Below, piece by piece: positions 1 through 8,776 of a DNA stretch of 64,000 bases. The notes below the pieces were generated by a model that did not search any database, was not told where the DNA came from, and was given only the letters and a program-made list of their open reading frames with translations. How positions within the stretch are numbered: position 1 is the stretch's first letter; every line of letters begins with the position of its first letter. A program made the position numbers and the translations under genes. This stretch comes from Caulobacter vibrioides. GTDB taxonomy: Bacteria > Pseudomonadota > Alphaproteobacteria > Caulobacterales > Caulobacteraceae. The stretch lies in assembly GCF_002310375.3 (NCBI RefSeq), contig NZ_CP023315.3, forward strand, positions 496,001 through 560,000, given 5' to 3'.

Positions 1-536
1 GTGCGCTCGACGCCTGTCGGGATTTGGGTGTCGAGAGCCATCTTGTGATGTCCAAGTCCGCCGCCTTGACCCTCGCCCAGGAGGCCGGGCTTTCGGTTTC
101 GGACGTGAACGCCAAGGCCGATGTGGTGCATCGCGTCGCGGATGTCGGCGCCTCGATCGCGTCGGGTTCGTTCCGGACGCTGGGCATGCTCGTCGCGCCC
201 TGTTCTGTCCGTACGATGAGCGAAATCGCAACGGGCGTAACGTCTTCGCTGCTGACCCGCGCGGCCGATGTGGTCTTGAAAGAGCGACGGACCCTGGTGC
301 TGATGGTGCGCGAGACGCCTTTCCATTTGGGTCACCTGCGCACCATGACCAGCCTGGCGGAGATGGGCGCGGTGATCGCGCCGCCGTTGCCGGCCCTCTA
401 CGCCAAACCAAGCTCGATCGAGGAGATGGTCGATCAGTCGGTGGGCCGTGTGCTCGATCTCTTTGGTCTCTCCTGGCGACCCGTGAAGCGCTGGGGCGAG
501 GACATGGAGACCATCACGGGCAAGGGAGAAGGTTAA
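1..536 (+). CDS. ubiX: Flavin prenyltransferase UbiX (5' end outside window)
   Basis: The product makes prenylated FMN, the cofactor of UbiD-type decarboxylases used in ubiquinone synthesis. The open frame runs in from base 3 (reading ALDACRDLGVES), so the true start and the N-terminal flavin-binding motif lie upstream of the window. Visible family features are the serine-rich segment ASIASGSF, the central MLVAPCSVRTMSEIATG block, and the VLMVRETPFHLGHLRTM segment typical of UbiX/Pad1 flavoproteins. The stop is followed 4 bases later by a TIGR02444-type gene. Identification is by family motifs and is strong; the missing part is only the first 20-25 residues. Confidence 0.9.
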   Translation, partial: ALDACRDLGVESHLVMSKSAALTLAQEAGLSVSDVNAKADVVHRVADVGASIASGSFRTLGMLVAPCSVRTMSEIATGVTSSLLTRAADVVLKERRTLVLMVRETPFHLGHLRTMTSLAEMGAVIAPPLPALYAKPSSIEEMVDQSVGRVLDLFGLSWRPVKRWGEDMETITGKGEG

Positions 537-540
537 CGCG

Positions 541-1014
541 ATGGGCGCGACCAAAGGGCTTTGGGATTGGGCTTTGGACGCCTATGCGCGTCAACCTGTC
601 GCAGAGGCGTGCCTGCATCTGCAGGACGCCCACGGTCAGAACGTACCCTACCTGCTCTGGGCCGCCTGGATGGCGGAGCAGGGCAGGGCGGCGGACTTGA
701 AAATCGCCGCTGGTGTCATGCGTGGTTGGGACAGGGATGTCGGAGCGCCCTTGCGCGGCGTGCGTCGCGCGCTCAAGGCGCCGAGGCCCCCCCTCGATGA
801 GATCGGCAAGGAAGCCTTCCGCGAGGCTGTGAAGGCCGTGGAGCTGCGGGGCGAGCGTGTGCTGATGGAGAGCCTCGAGGCGCTGGCGGGGCCGCCGACG
901 GCCCCTGCGAGCGTTGTAGAGGGTCTTGTGGCGGCTGCGGAAGCGTCCGGCGATCCGCCTCGCCGCGCTGCGCTGGAGAGGCTGGCCCTGGCGCTCGAAA
1001 CGGCGCGTGGCTGA
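541..1014 (+). CDS. TIGR02444 (DUF2390) family protein
   Basis: This 157-residue soluble protein of unknown biochemical role begins MGATKGLWDWALDAYARQPV and continues with CLHLQDAHGQNVPYLLWAAW. That layout is characteristic of the TIGR02444/DUF2390 family, in which a LQ-x-x-G-x-x-V-x-x-LLW segment is conserved. There are no membrane segments or signal peptide. It starts 4 bases after ubiX with GAAGG upstream of the ATG, so it is probably cotranscribed with ubiX. The family call is from recognisable sequence; no function can be assigned. Confidence 0.8.
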   Translation: MGATKGLWDWALDAYARQPVAEACLHLQDAHGQNVPYLLWAAWMAEQGRAADLKIAAGVMRGWDRDVGAPLRGVRRALKAPRPPLDEIGKEAFREAVKAVELRGERVLMESLEALAGPPTAPASVVEGLVAAAEASGDPPRRAALERLALALETARG

Positions 1015-1071
1015 GCGCCTTTACCGCTCGTCAGCCTTTGCTATCTATGAGCCTGAAGGGGCCCCACCGAG

Positions 1072-1302
1072 ATGACGTCCATGAACGACGATGATCCGTC
1101 GGACGATACCGACATTGCGATCGAACGTCGCCTCGCCGACCTGCGCGAGGACCACAAGGACCTCGACGACGCGATCCGCGCGCTGGAAGATCGTTTCCAG
1201 CCCGACATGCTGCAGATCGCGCGGCTGAAGCGGAAGAAGTTGGCCTTGAAGGACGAGATCGGCCGTCTGGAAGATCTCCTGACGCCGGACATCATCGCCT
1301 GA
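1072..1302 (+). CDS. YdcH-like DUF465 protein
   Basis: A small acidic/basic coiled-coil protein of 76 residues. The signature is in the C-terminal two thirds: an IERRLADLREDHKDLDDAI helix followed by LQIARLKRKKLALKDEI. This matches DUF465 (YdcH), in which the LKKxKLxLKDEI helix is the most conserved part. A second in-frame ATG at 1081 is possible. Function of the family is unknown. The stop is immediately followed by a CTAGAGC-bounded palindromic repeat. Confidence 0.8.
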   Translation: MTSMNDDDPSDDTDIAIERRLADLREDHKDLDDAIRALEDRFQPDMLQIARLKRKKLALKDEIGRLEDLLTPDIIA

Positions 1303-1410
1303 CTAGAGCGTTTCGCGACCTGACTGCGTCAGGCCGCGAGCTCTAGTCGTTTGTCTCGACGCATTTTTCTTCACGCGAACCGGAACCACTTCGCTCGAAA
1401 AATGCTCTAG
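1303..1410. repeat. CTAGAGC-bounded intergenic palindromic repeat
   Basis: The segment starts CTAGAGC and ends GCTCTAG. Its arms are rich in GAGCGTTTC and GAAAAATGC, and there is an internal hairpin around CTGACTGCGTCAG. A sibling element occupies 27418-27534. Its last bases supply the stop codon (TAG on the minus strand, 1407-1409) of the converging peptidase gene. Confidence 0.7.
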
Positions 1411-3125
1411 CCCGCTACGGCTTTCACGCACGCGGACCGCGCGTCCGGCGCAAGCGTCGCCGGAAGCTTGATCCGTTGTACGGTGACCTCGCCCGGTCCC
1501 TTCGGCAGAAACCGGATCACGCGAGGCTTGCCGTTTTCCTCGATCGCCAGTCCGATCTCGATCGAGCTGTCGCCCGGCTTGCCGCCTTGCCGACCCAGGT
1601 ACTTCATGCCGTCGCGCAGACCCGCCGCGTGGGCCGGGCCAGCAGGATCGACGCCGGCGATCATTCGGCCCCTGCCGGTCTCGGCGAGATCGAGGCCCAG
1701 CCAGTAGGCCGGTCGCGTCAGGGTCTCGACGGTCAGGCACCCTCCGAAGGCGTCGGACGGGAGCAGTATCCGCTCGCCCCCGGTCACGAAACGATCGAGC
1801 TCCGGCGTCAGGTCAACGCCGGCGAGTTTCCGGGCGACGGGGATAAAGGTCTCTGGCGCGGAAAGGCGGCGTGAGCCTTGTTGTCTCGCCGCCTGATCGC
1901 GCATGGCCAGCATCACACGATCAAGCCCGCCCTTAGGTTTCAGCTTGGTCTCTATCAGCACCGCCAGTTGCGCGCCGCGCTGATAGGGCAGCTTCTGCAT
2001 GGCCTTGTCGCTCCAGAACTTGGCGACGATCTGGTCGTTGGTCGCGCCGATCGCCGACGACGTCGCATAGGCTTCCAGCGCTTCGTTCCAGGCGGCGGCG
2101 AAGGTTTCCAGATCGACGAGACCCGAGCGGAGCGCCAGTCGGCGAGCGTAGTAGTCGGTGAACCCCTCACTGAACCAGTAGCCAGCCGGCTCTCTTGGCC
2201 CCTGAATGGCGCCGCCAAGCCTTTCGGCGTTCCAGGTGTGGAGATACTCGTGCGTCAGGAAGAGCCGATAGTCTTCGAGCTTGGTGTTCTGGGTTGAGAT
2301 CACCGCGAAGGCGTCGTCCAGTCCTGTGCCGCGATAGGAAGTCCAGCCTTGGGGCGCGGCCTGGCCGGCGAGGGTGATCAGGAATGGGTCGCGCCCATCG
2401 CCCCAGAACGCGCGAACGGCGCCGATCGATTGCGCCGCCATGTCTGCGAACGCCTCGGCGGTGAAATTGAATTGGCCGCGCATGGCCACCGTCAGCGGCG
2501 CGCCGTCGACGTCCCGGCGTGTTTCGACCAGATCCGGATAGGCCATCAGGACGCTGGGGCCCAGGCGTTCGATGGAGCCAGGCGTGTTCTCAAGCGGGGA
2601 TAGGTCGGTGCTCAATCGCAAGGAAGAGCCTGCGGCGTCCCAGGAGAACCGCGCCGTGTCGGTCTCCCGGCCTTCCGGCGCTACAAAGATCGTATGGCCG
2701 ATCAGATAGAAGCCGTCTGGACCGATGATGGGCTGGCCGTAGTTGGGACCGTCGGGCGGCGGCGGACCGTCGTAGGCGCTGACGACTTGATAGCGAACCG
2801 TGAGGCGCGCGCGGGGCTTCGACGTGATGACCCATGTCTTTTCGTCAGGCCTTGAAAGCTGACCGCCCGTCACGGCGGGATCCTTCAGAAACCGCCAAAG
2901 ACGCTCGCCTCCGCCCCATTCGGTTGGCAGTCGCAGACGGGTTTCGCCATCGGCGTCGGCGGGCAAGGTGATCGTCACCGAAACGGCGCGAACCTTTCCG
3001 TCCTCCACCACGGGCGCGAGACGATAGGTGTCCAGGCTCGGCTTCGGCGCCGCCTCGGCTCCAGACGTCCAGGCGCACGCCGCTGCAAAGACGGCGAGAA
3101 CCGACGATGCACGATCGCTGATCAT
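1407..3125 (-). CDS. Secreted M61-like (glycyl aminopeptidase-type) metallopeptidase
   Basis: A 572-residue exported protein. The start MISDRASSVLAVFAAACAW...AEA looks like a Sec signal peptide cleaved before APKPS. The gluzincin-type zinc site is visible as HEYLHTWNAERLGG with a downstream YWFSEGFTDYYARR, which carries the third (Glu) ligand; this matches peptidase family M61. The C-terminal portion contains a PDZ-like segment (AGVDPAGPAHAAGLRDGM), also usual for M61 enzymes. A broad periplasmic aminopeptidase role is inferred. The final codons lie in a palindromic repeat that provides the stop codon. Confidence 0.8.
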   Translation of the reverse strand: MISDRASSVLAVFAAACAWTSGAEAAPKPSLDTYRLAPVVEDGKVRAVSVTITLPADADGETRLRLPTEWGGGERLWRFLKDPAVTGGQLSRPDEKTWVITSKPRARLTVRYQVVSAYDGPPPPDGPNYGQPIIGPDGFYLIGHTIFVAPEGRETDTARFSWDAAGSSLRLSTDLSPLENTPGSIERLGPSVLMAYPDLVETRRDVDGAPLTVAMRGQFNFTAEAFADMAAQSIGAVRAFWGDGRDPFLITLAGQAAPQGWTSYRGTGLDDAFAVISTQNTKLEDYRLFLTHEYLHTWNAERLGGAIQGPREPAGYWFSEGFTDYYARRLALRSGLVDLETFAAAWNEALEAYATSSAIGATNDQIVAKFWSDKAMQKLPYQRGAQLAVLIETKLKPKGGLDRVMLAMRDQAARQQGSRRLSAPETFIPVARKLAGVDLTPELDRFVTGGERILLPSDAFGGCLTVETLTRPAYWLGLDLAETGRGRMIAGVDPAGPAHAAGLRDGMKYLGRQGGKPGDSSIEIGLAIEENGKPRVIRFLPKGPGEVTVQRIKLPATLAPDARSACVKAVAG

Positions 3126-3193
3126 GGTGAGTTCCCCGAAAACCTGGCCGCACCCTAGGGGCGCGCAGCGGTTGGGGTCAGCTTAAAGTTCTG

Positions 3194-3553
3194 TCACGCC
3201 GCGTGGCGATCTTCCAGTGCGCGCACCGTCTGCAGCAGTCGTCCGGGGGTGATCGGCTTCTCAAGCCGCGCATCCGCGTGCTGGCCATCCTTGATCAGGC
3301 GGGGGTCGATGGCCGAGGCCATCAGTGTGGCCGCGCCGGGAAGGGCTTTGCGTACGGCGCTTACGAGTTCGCCGCCGCTCATGCGGGGCATTGTGAAGTC
3401 GGTGATCACCAGGTCGGGATAGAAGGTGTCCAGCGCCTCAAACGCCTCCAGGCCGTCTCTGCAGAGCAGGACGTCAAACCCAGCTTCCGTCAGCGTGATC
3501 TCGTAGATCATCGACAGAACCGGATCGTCTTCGGCGATCAGGATACGCTGCAT
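3194..3553 (-). CDS. Single-domain response regulator (receiver)
   Basis: A stand-alone CheY-like receiver of 119 residues. It begins MQRILIAEDDP (acidic pair), has the phosphoacceptor Asp in DLVITDFTMPRMSGGEL, the Thr/Ser position in TLMASA and the conserved Lys in RLEKPITPGR. I chose the ATG at 3553 because GAAGG lies just upstream; the frame is open further upstream to 3583 but without a ribosome site. With no output domain it probably acts in a phosphorelay or by protein contact. The neighbouring gene in the same direction is a diguanylate cyclase, but a functional link is only a guess. Confidence 0.85.
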   Translation of the reverse strand: MQRILIAEDDPVLSMIYEITLTEAGFDVLLCRDGLEAFEALDTFYPDLVITDFTMPRMSGGELVSAVRKALPGAATLMASAIDPRLIKDGQHADARLEKPITPGRLLQTVRALEDRHAA

Positions 3554-3691
3554 GACCTTCAATCTCGCGCTCATGCTTAACAAACCGTGAAGCTAGTTAG
3601 CCTGGACACGCTGAATGAGTCCCCGTGCGATAAGGTCGCACGACTGGCGGTTGTCACGGTGAAAACTTGGGCGCCCTGGGTGGCGCGGGCC

Positions 3692-4405
3692 TCAGGCTGT
3701 CCTGCGCTTGCGCAGGAACATCGCCGCATCGGCCTCAGCCAAGGCTTCTTCAGGATCTGCGCCGGCTTCGATTTCGCGCACGCCGAACGAGATATGCAGC
3801 GGCGCTGACCATTCGCCGAACTCCACCGGCTCGGCGCGGACCGCCTCGGCGAGGCTCTGAGCCTTGGCAAGAGCGGTTTCCTTGTCGGCTTGCGCCAGGA
3901 GCACCGCGAACTCGTCGCCGCCCATGCGGCCGACGATGTCACTTTCACGGACATTGGCGAGCAGGCGCTTGGCCACGGCCTTCAGGGCCTCATCGCCTGC
4001 AGCGTGGCCGAAACGGTCATTGACGCTCTTGAAGCCATCCAGATCGAAGAAAACGATGCTGGCCGGCGAACCGTAGCGCTGGGCGAAGGCGGCGACGCGC
4101 TTCATCTCGCGAAGGAAAGCCCGCCGGTTCAGCACCGGGGTCAGCACATCCATGTCGGCCAGGCCCTGAGCCTCGTTCAGGCGGAGCTTCAGGACCGAAA
4201 CTTCATTTCGCAGATCCTCGATCTCGCTCATCAGGGTCTGCAGCGCTTCGACGACCTTCGGCGTCAGGTCCGCCTCGGTCAAGCCCAGGAACGCGGCGCT
4301 ATCGGGCGCGGACACCTCGCGGGCGGCGACCTGCGCGCCGGCGCGCGCCAGCGCACGCTTGCGGATGGCGGCGAAGGGTTCGGTCCGGGCGCCTGAGATC
4401 TTCAT
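3692..4405 (-). CDS. GGDEF diguanylate cyclase
   Basis: Predicted to make cyclic di-GMP. The 237-residue protein has an N-terminal region without a recognised sensor domain, a predicted coiled coil (EVVEALQTLMSEIEDLRNEV region) and a C-terminal GGDEF domain. The active-site motif RMGGDEFAVLL is intact, and so is the allosteric inhibitory site: RESD lies exactly five residues before GGDEF. Both catalysis and product feedback are therefore expected. The start at 4405 is preferred over upstream ATGs because TAAGG precedes it. There are no membrane segments, so it should be cytosolic. Confidence 0.9.
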   Translation of the reverse strand: MKISGARTEPFAAIRKRALARAGAQVAAREVSAPDSAAFLGLTEADLTPKVVEALQTLMSEIEDLRNEVSVLKLRLNEAQGLADMDVLTPVLNRRAFLREMKRVAAFAQRYGSPASIVFFDLDGFKSVNDRFGHAAGDEALKAVAKRLLANVRESDIVGRMGGDEFAVLLAQADKETALAKAQSLAEAVRAEPVEFGEWSAPLHISFGVREIEAGADPEEALAEADAAMFLRKRRTA

Positions 4406-4634
4406 GGCCTTACGGGGGAATCGAATTGCACAGCTGGTCATGGTTAACGGGAACGGCGTTCGACGCAATCGGGGCGCCGAAGAGTCGCAGGGACTAGCGG
4501 GCTGATCTGGTCAGCAAACCCGCATCCAAAAGCGGCCTTGAGCGACCTTGTGTCGTTTTGGGCTTGCGCACCGAGGGCGGCCCGCATACGGGGCGGCTTT
4601 CATCCGCCGCCGCCGAGTTCAAGGGACGACGCCG

Positions 4635-5126
4635 ATGCCTTCGACCACGCCTCCCGTCGCCATCATCATGGGCAGCCGCTCGGACTGGCCGACTATGAAG
4701 GGCGCGGCCGATGCGCTTGACAGCCTGGGCGTTGCCTGGGAGGCCAAGGTGGTTTCGGCCCACCGCACGCCCCAGCGGCTGTTCGACTTCGCCACCGGCG
4801 CTGAGAAGGCCGGTTACAAGGTGATCATCGCCGGCGCCGGCGGCGCGGCGCACCTGCCGGGCATGGCGGCCTCGATGACCAATCTCCCCGTCCTGGGCGT
4901 GCCGGTGCAGTCCAAGGCGCTGAGCGGCCTGGATAGCCTGCTTTCGATCGTCCAGATGCCCGGCGGAATTCCCGTCGCCACCTTGGCCATCGGCGAGGCG
5001 GGCGCCAAGAACGCCGGACTGCTCGCGGCCCAGATCCTGGCCTTGTCCGATACGGCGCTCTCTGGGCGCCTGGCCGCCTTCCGCGCCGCCCAGACCGACA
5101 GCGTCGCCGAAAGCGTCGAGGACTGA
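4635..5126 (+). CDS. purE: N5-carboxyaminoimidazole ribonucleotide mutase
   Basis: PurE converts N5-CAIR to CAIR in de novo purine synthesis. The 163-residue protein shows the class I signature GSRSDWPTM near residue 11, the SAHRTP motif, the glycine-rich [11 protein letters not shown] segment and [27 protein letters not shown]. The ATG at 4635 follows AAGGGACGAC; the frame is open upstream to 4548 but that stretch is not PurE-like. It is followed 5 bases later by purK, the enzyme making its substrate, so the two form an operon. Confidence 0.96.
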   Translation: MPSTTPPVAIIMGSRSDWPTMKGAADALDSLGVAWEAKVVSAHRTPQRLFDFATGAEKAGYKVIIAGAGGAAHLPGMAASMTNLPVLGVPVQSKALSGLDSLLSIVQMPGGIPVATLAIGEAGAKNAGLLAAQILALSDTALSGRLAAFRAAQTDSVAESVED

Positions 5127-5131
5127 TCCCA

Positions 5132-6217
5132 ATGGCTTCGTTCCCCCTGGTTCCCGGTTCCACCATCGGCGTCCTCGGCGGGGGGCAGCTCGGTCGCATG
5201 CTGGCCCTGGCCGCCGCGCGCCTGGGCTTCGACGTGGTCATCCAGGACCCAGAAGAGGGCTCGCCCGCTGGCCGGGTCGCCGCCCGCCAGATCGTGGCGG
5301 CCTATGACGATCGCTGGGCCCTGAAGCGCCTCGCCGAGGCGTGCGACGTCGTCACCTATGAATTCGAGAACGTTCCCGCCGACACCGTCTCGGAGCTGAC
5401 GGCGCTGGGGGCCATGGTCTCGCCGGGGGCCAAGGCGCTGGCCGCCGCCCAGGATCGCGTGGTCGAGAAGACCTTCCTGGCCGAGATCGGCGTCCCCACC
5501 GTGGCCTTCGCCGCCGTGAACGACAGCGACAGCCTCGCCGAGGCCGTCGCCCGGATCGGCGCGCCGTCGCTGCTGAAGACCCGGCGCGAGGGCTATGACG
5601 GCAAGGGCCAGGCCTGGATCCAGAAGGTCAGCGACGCCGAGGCGGCCTTTGACAAGATCGGCCGTCAGCCGGCGATCCTGGAGGCGCCCGCCGACTTCGG
5701 CCGCGAACTTTCGGTCATCGCTGCGCGCGGCCGCGACGGCGAGATCGCCTGCTATCCGGTCAGCGAGAACCACCACGAGGGCGGCGTCCTGCGCCGCACC
5801 GTGGCGCCGGCCAAGATCACCCCGGCCACGCGGGATCAGGCCGAGTCGATCGTCGCCAAGATTCTCACCGCGCTCGACTATGTGGGCGTCATCGGCGTCG
5901 AGCTGTTCGAGCTTTCCGGCGGCAAGCTGCTGGTCAACGAGTTCGCGCCGCGCGTCCACAACACCGGTCACTGGACCCAGGACGGCTGCGAGGTCGACCA
6001 GTTCGAGCAGCACATCCGCGCCGTCGCCGGCTGGCCTCTGGGCCCCACCACGCCGCATCATCATGTCGAGATGACCAACCTCCTGGGCGCCGATGTCGAC
6101 GCCTGGAAGAAGCTGGCCGCCGAGCCAGAGACCCGCGTGCACCTCTACGGCAAGGGCGAGGCGCGTCCTGGCCGCAAGATGGGTCACGTCAATCGGCTGC
6201 GGCCGCTGCGCGACTAG
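5132..6217 (+). CDS. purK: N5-carboxyaminoimidazole ribonucleotide synthase
   Basis: An ATP-grasp enzyme converting AIR, bicarbonate and ATP to N5-CAIR. The 361-residue protein has the N-terminal GVLGGGQLGRMLALAA motif, the YEFENVP motif, KTRREGYDGKGQ in the ATP-grasp lid and the NEFAPRVHNTGHWTQDGC segment near the C-terminus, all diagnostic of PurK. It directly follows purE. Its stop codon overlaps the end of the convergent small HTH gene by 4 bases. Confidence 0.96.
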   Translation: MASFPLVPGSTIGVLGGGQLGRMLALAAARLGFDVVIQDPEEGSPAGRVAARQIVAAYDDRWALKRLAEACDVVTYEFENVPADTVSELTALGAMVSPGAKALAAAQDRVVEKTFLAEIGVPTVAFAAVNDSDSLAEAVARIGAPSLLKTRREGYDGKGQAWIQKVSDAEAAFDKIGRQPAILEAPADFGRELSVIAARGRDGEIACYPVSENHHEGGVLRRTVAPAKITPATRDQAESIVAKILTALDYVGVIGVELFELSGGKLLVNEFAPRVHNTGHWTQDGCEVDQFEQHIRAVAGWPLGPTTPHHHVEMTNLLGADVDAWKKLAAEPETRVHLYGKGEARPGRKMGHVNRLRPLRD

Positions 6218-6453
6218 TCCGCCTCGTCCGGGCCGTTCAGGTCGTCGGCGTCGAAGTCATAGTCCAGAAGATCGCCTGGCTTGCACTCCAGGGCCGCGCA
6301 GAGGCGGGCCAGGGTGCGGAAGCGGATGCCCTTGACCTTGCCGGAGCGGAACAGCGACAGCTGGGTTTCGCTGAGGCCGACTTCGGCCGCCAAGTCGCGC
6401 GCTTTGAGGCCCTTGGCGACGATCAGGGCGTCCAGGGTGACGCGGACGGGCAT
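6214..6453 (-). CDS. Small Cro/CI-type HTH regulator
   Basis: A 79-residue DNA-binding protein consisting essentially of one helix-turn-helix. The segment LKARDLAAEVGLSETQLSLFRSG is the two-helix motif, followed by RTLARLCAALECKPGDLLDY, typical of the YozG-like HTH group. It is encoded immediately downstream of a DUF2975 membrane protein with a 1-base overlap. That pairing is recurrent in bacteria, which supports a regulator/membrane-partner unit. The acidic tail (DFDADDLNGPDEAD) is unassigned. Confidence 0.85.
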   Translation of the reverse strand: MPVRVTLDALIVAKGLKARDLAAEVGLSETQLSLFRSGKVKGIRFRTLARLCAALECKPGDLLDYDFDADDLNGPDEAD

Positions 6454-6953
6454 CAGATCATCTCGTCGAGTTCAGCCTGCGCCGCCAGGGCTTGGTCCAT
6501 CACGCGGCCCAGCAGGAAAAGCGCGCCGCCGATCATGCCCAGGGTCATGCCGGCGACGTCGAAGTGCAGATAGCCGCCCTTGGCCTGTCCCAGAAACCGC
6601 ATCAGGTTGGTGACCACGAAGACGCTGGTCAGTCCTCCGGCGCCCAGGGCCAGTCCGACCCGACGCAAGGCGGGCGGCAGCGCGGCCTGGATAAGCCGGC
6701 CGTTGGCGAGTTCGCCCAGTGTCTGGCCTATGGTCCACACCGCGAAAAGGTAGCAGGCGATCGGCAGGTTCCAGACCGTCGCGGCGAGCATCGCGCCCGG
6801 GCGCCAGGGCGCGTCCTTGAGCAGCACCAGCAGCAACGGGAACACCCAGGCCATCAGCGCGACCAGCAGTCCGACGCTGATCACCATGAACATCGCCAAC
6901 CAGCGGAACTGGCGGCAGCGGCGGCGGAAGGCGAGGATTTCGGTCTGGCTCAT
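6453..6953 (-). CDS. DUF2975 family membrane protein
   Basis: A 166-residue integral membrane protein with four predicted membrane helices (about residues 18-40, 53-78, 95-117 and 130-150). The layout and the adjacent YozG-like HTH gene fit the DUF2975 family. The long hydrophobic N-terminal half carries MAWVFPLLLVLL; the segment TIGQTLGELANGRLIQ between helices is typical. Function is unknown; a membrane sensor that controls the small HTH protein is an inference. It is divergent from the ABC transporter at 7055. Confidence 0.7.
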   Translation of the reverse strand: MSQTEILAFRRRCRQFRWLAMFMVISVGLLVALMAWVFPLLLVLLKDAPWRPGAMLAATVWNLPIACYLFAVWTIGQTLGELANGRLIQAALPPALRRVGLALGAGGLTSVFVVTNLMRFLGQAKGGYLHFDVAGMTLGMIGGALFLLGRVMDQALAAQAELDEMI

Positions 6954-7054
6954 GGTCGGCTGTCGGGGTCTGGAACCTGTCTCGTCTTTAATCTTGACTT
7001 AAAGATCACAACTCCGCAACTTTATCTCTAACTTAAATTTCGTGAGCGCCGCCG

Positions 7055-7990
7055 ATGTCCGCCGCCCTTGAGACCCAAGGCCTGTCCCGCCGCTTCGGCG
7101 CGCGCGTGGCGGTCGATGATCTGTCGATGACCGTACCGGAGCGGGCGGTCTATGGCTTTCTGGGCCGCAACGGCGCGGGCAAGACCACGACCTTGAAGAT
7201 GATCCTGGGCTTGATCCGGCCCAGCGCCGGAACCGCGAGGGTCAACGGGATCGACGTCTCCCGCGACCGGATCGGCGCGGCCAGGCAGATCGGCGCGCTG
7301 CTGGAGGCGCACGGCTTCTATGGCAATCTGACGGGCCGAGAGAACCTTGGACTGACCGCCACGCTGATCGGCTTGCGCGCCACCGAGATCGACCGCGTGC
7401 TGGACGTCGTTGAGATGAGCGCCGACGCCGACCGCAAGGTGGGCGGCTACTCGCTGGGCATGCGCCAACGCCTTGGCCTTGCGCGGGCTATGCTGGGCGC
7501 GCCGCCGATCCTGGTGCTGGACGAGCCGACCAATGGCCTTGACCCCGACGGCATCGCCGACATGCGCCGGTTCCTCAGAAGCCTGCCAGACCGGACGGGC
7601 GCGACCGTTCTGCTGTCCAGCCACCTGCTCGGTGAGATCGAGCAGACCGCGACCCATGTCGGCGTGGTCAATGACGGTCGATTGGTTCTTGAGGGCGAGC
7701 TCTCGCGATTGAAAGCCGATCTAGCGCCGGAGATTCTGGTCCGGACCGGCGACCGCACGGCCGCGATCTCGCTGCTGTTGAGCCGGGGCTATTCGCCGGT
7801 CAGCGACGAGAGCGGTCTGGTCCTGGCTCTGAAACCCGGCGCCGATCCCGATCAGGCCGCCGCCGAGCTGGCCCGTCTGCTGGTCGCGGCCGGCGTACCG
7901 GTCTTCGCGATCGGTCCCCGTCCCAAGACGCTCGAAGACATCTATCGCCGCGTCGCCAAGTCCGCCGTCACCACCGCCGAGGCCGCCTGA
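7055..7990 (+). CDS. ABC transporter ATP-binding protein (ABC-2/CcmA type)
   Basis: The ATPase subunit of an ABC-2 exporter. It has Walker A GRNGAGKTTTLK, the Q-loop region around ARQIGALLEAHGFYGNLTGREN, the signature YSLGMRQRLGLARAML, Walker B ILVLDEPTNGLDPDG and the switch His in LLSSHLL. The C-terminal 80 residues match the extension found in multidrug/bacteriocin-immunity ATPases (BcrA/LanF-like). It overlaps the permease gene by one base (7990), so the two proteins form one transporter. The substrate cannot be read from sequence. Confidence 0.92.
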   Translation: MSAALETQGLSRRFGARVAVDDLSMTVPERAVYGFLGRNGAGKTTTLKMILGLIRPSAGTARVNGIDVSRDRIGAARQIGALLEAHGFYGNLTGRENLGLTATLIGLRATEIDRVLDVVEMSADADRKVGGYSLGMRQRLGLARAMLGAPPILVLDEPTNGLDPDGIADMRRFLRSLPDRTGATVLLSSHLLGEIEQTATHVGVVNDGRLVLEGELSRLKADLAPEILVRTGDRTAAISLLLSRGYSPVSDESGLVLALKPGADPDQAAAELARLLVAAGVPVFAIGPRPKTLEDIYRRVAKSAVTTAEAA

Positions 7991-8715
7991 TGCTCGCCGT
8001 CCTGTCAGTCGAAATCCGCAAGCTGAACCGTTCGCTGGCCGCGCTGCTGGCCGTATCGGCTCCGACCCTGATCGCCATCTTCCTGTTCTTCAACATGTCG
8101 CGGGGCAAGAAGGGCGCGCCCTGGGAGATGTGGCTGCAGAGCTCCAGCGGGGTCTGGGCGTTCTTCATGCTGCCGATGAGCGTGACGGCTCTGACCGCCT
8201 TGGTCGCTCACATGGAGCATGGGCCACGCAGTTGGGACCACCTGCGAGCCTTGCCCGTCGCGCGCTGGAAATTCTACGCCGCCAAGGCCATCTGCGTGAT
8301 CGGCCTGATCGCCGGCATGACCGTGCTGAACCTGCTGCTAACCTGGGCCGCCATAGCGGCCGCCTCGGCCCTGAAGCCGGCGGTGACCCCGATCGGGACG
8401 CTGGATCTCGCCAAGCTGGCCGCGCTGAACGGCAAGATCCTGCTGGCCGCCACCCTGATGATCGCGATCCAACTGTGGACGGCGATACGCTTCTCCAGCT
8501 TCGTGCCAGCCCTGGCCTTGGGGGTCGGCGGGACCTTCTTTTCGGTGGTCGCCACCTCGGCCAAGGCCGGGGTGTTCTTTCCCTGGCAGATGCCGATCAA
8601 CATGATCGCCAAGGAGGCCTGGCGGGTGGACACCGCCCTCGCCCTGGGTGGCGGATTAGGCGCGGTGGTGCTGGTCCTGGCTATCCTTCATCTGGCGCGC
8701 CGCGAGGTGGTCTGA
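7990..8715 (+). CDS. ABC-2 type permease subunit
   Basis: A 241-residue membrane permease partnering the ATPase encoded just before it. About six membrane helices are predicted. The segment HMEHGPRSWDHLRALPVARW, followed by KFYAAKAICV, is the amphipathic coupling region typical of the LanE/LanG-like ABC-2 permeases that protect against peptides. No accessory genes for a lantibiotic or antibiotic lie nearby, so the transported molecule is unknown. Confidence 0.8.
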   Translation: MLAVLSVEIRKLNRSLAALLAVSAPTLIAIFLFFNMSRGKKGAPWEMWLQSSSGVWAFFMLPMSVTALTALVAHMEHGPRSWDHLRALPVARWKFYAAKAICVIGLIAGMTVLNLLLTWAAIAAASALKPAVTPIGTLDLAKLAALNGKILLAATLMIAIQLWTAIRFSSFVPALALGVGGTFFSVVATSAKAGVFFPWQMPINMIAKEAWRVDTALALGGGLGAVVLVLAILHLARREVV

Positions 8716-8776
8716 GAGCCGCGCAGTCCGGCGCGGCCCATGCTAAGTCCCCCCGCGCGAGACAAGGCGAGGGATC

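Noticed and set aside
4814-6187. Long open frame on the minus strand opposite purE-purK (457 codons)
   Set aside because: It is the antisense shadow of purE/purK in a high-GC genome; the sequence is low-complexity Gly/Arg/Asp with no family motifs.
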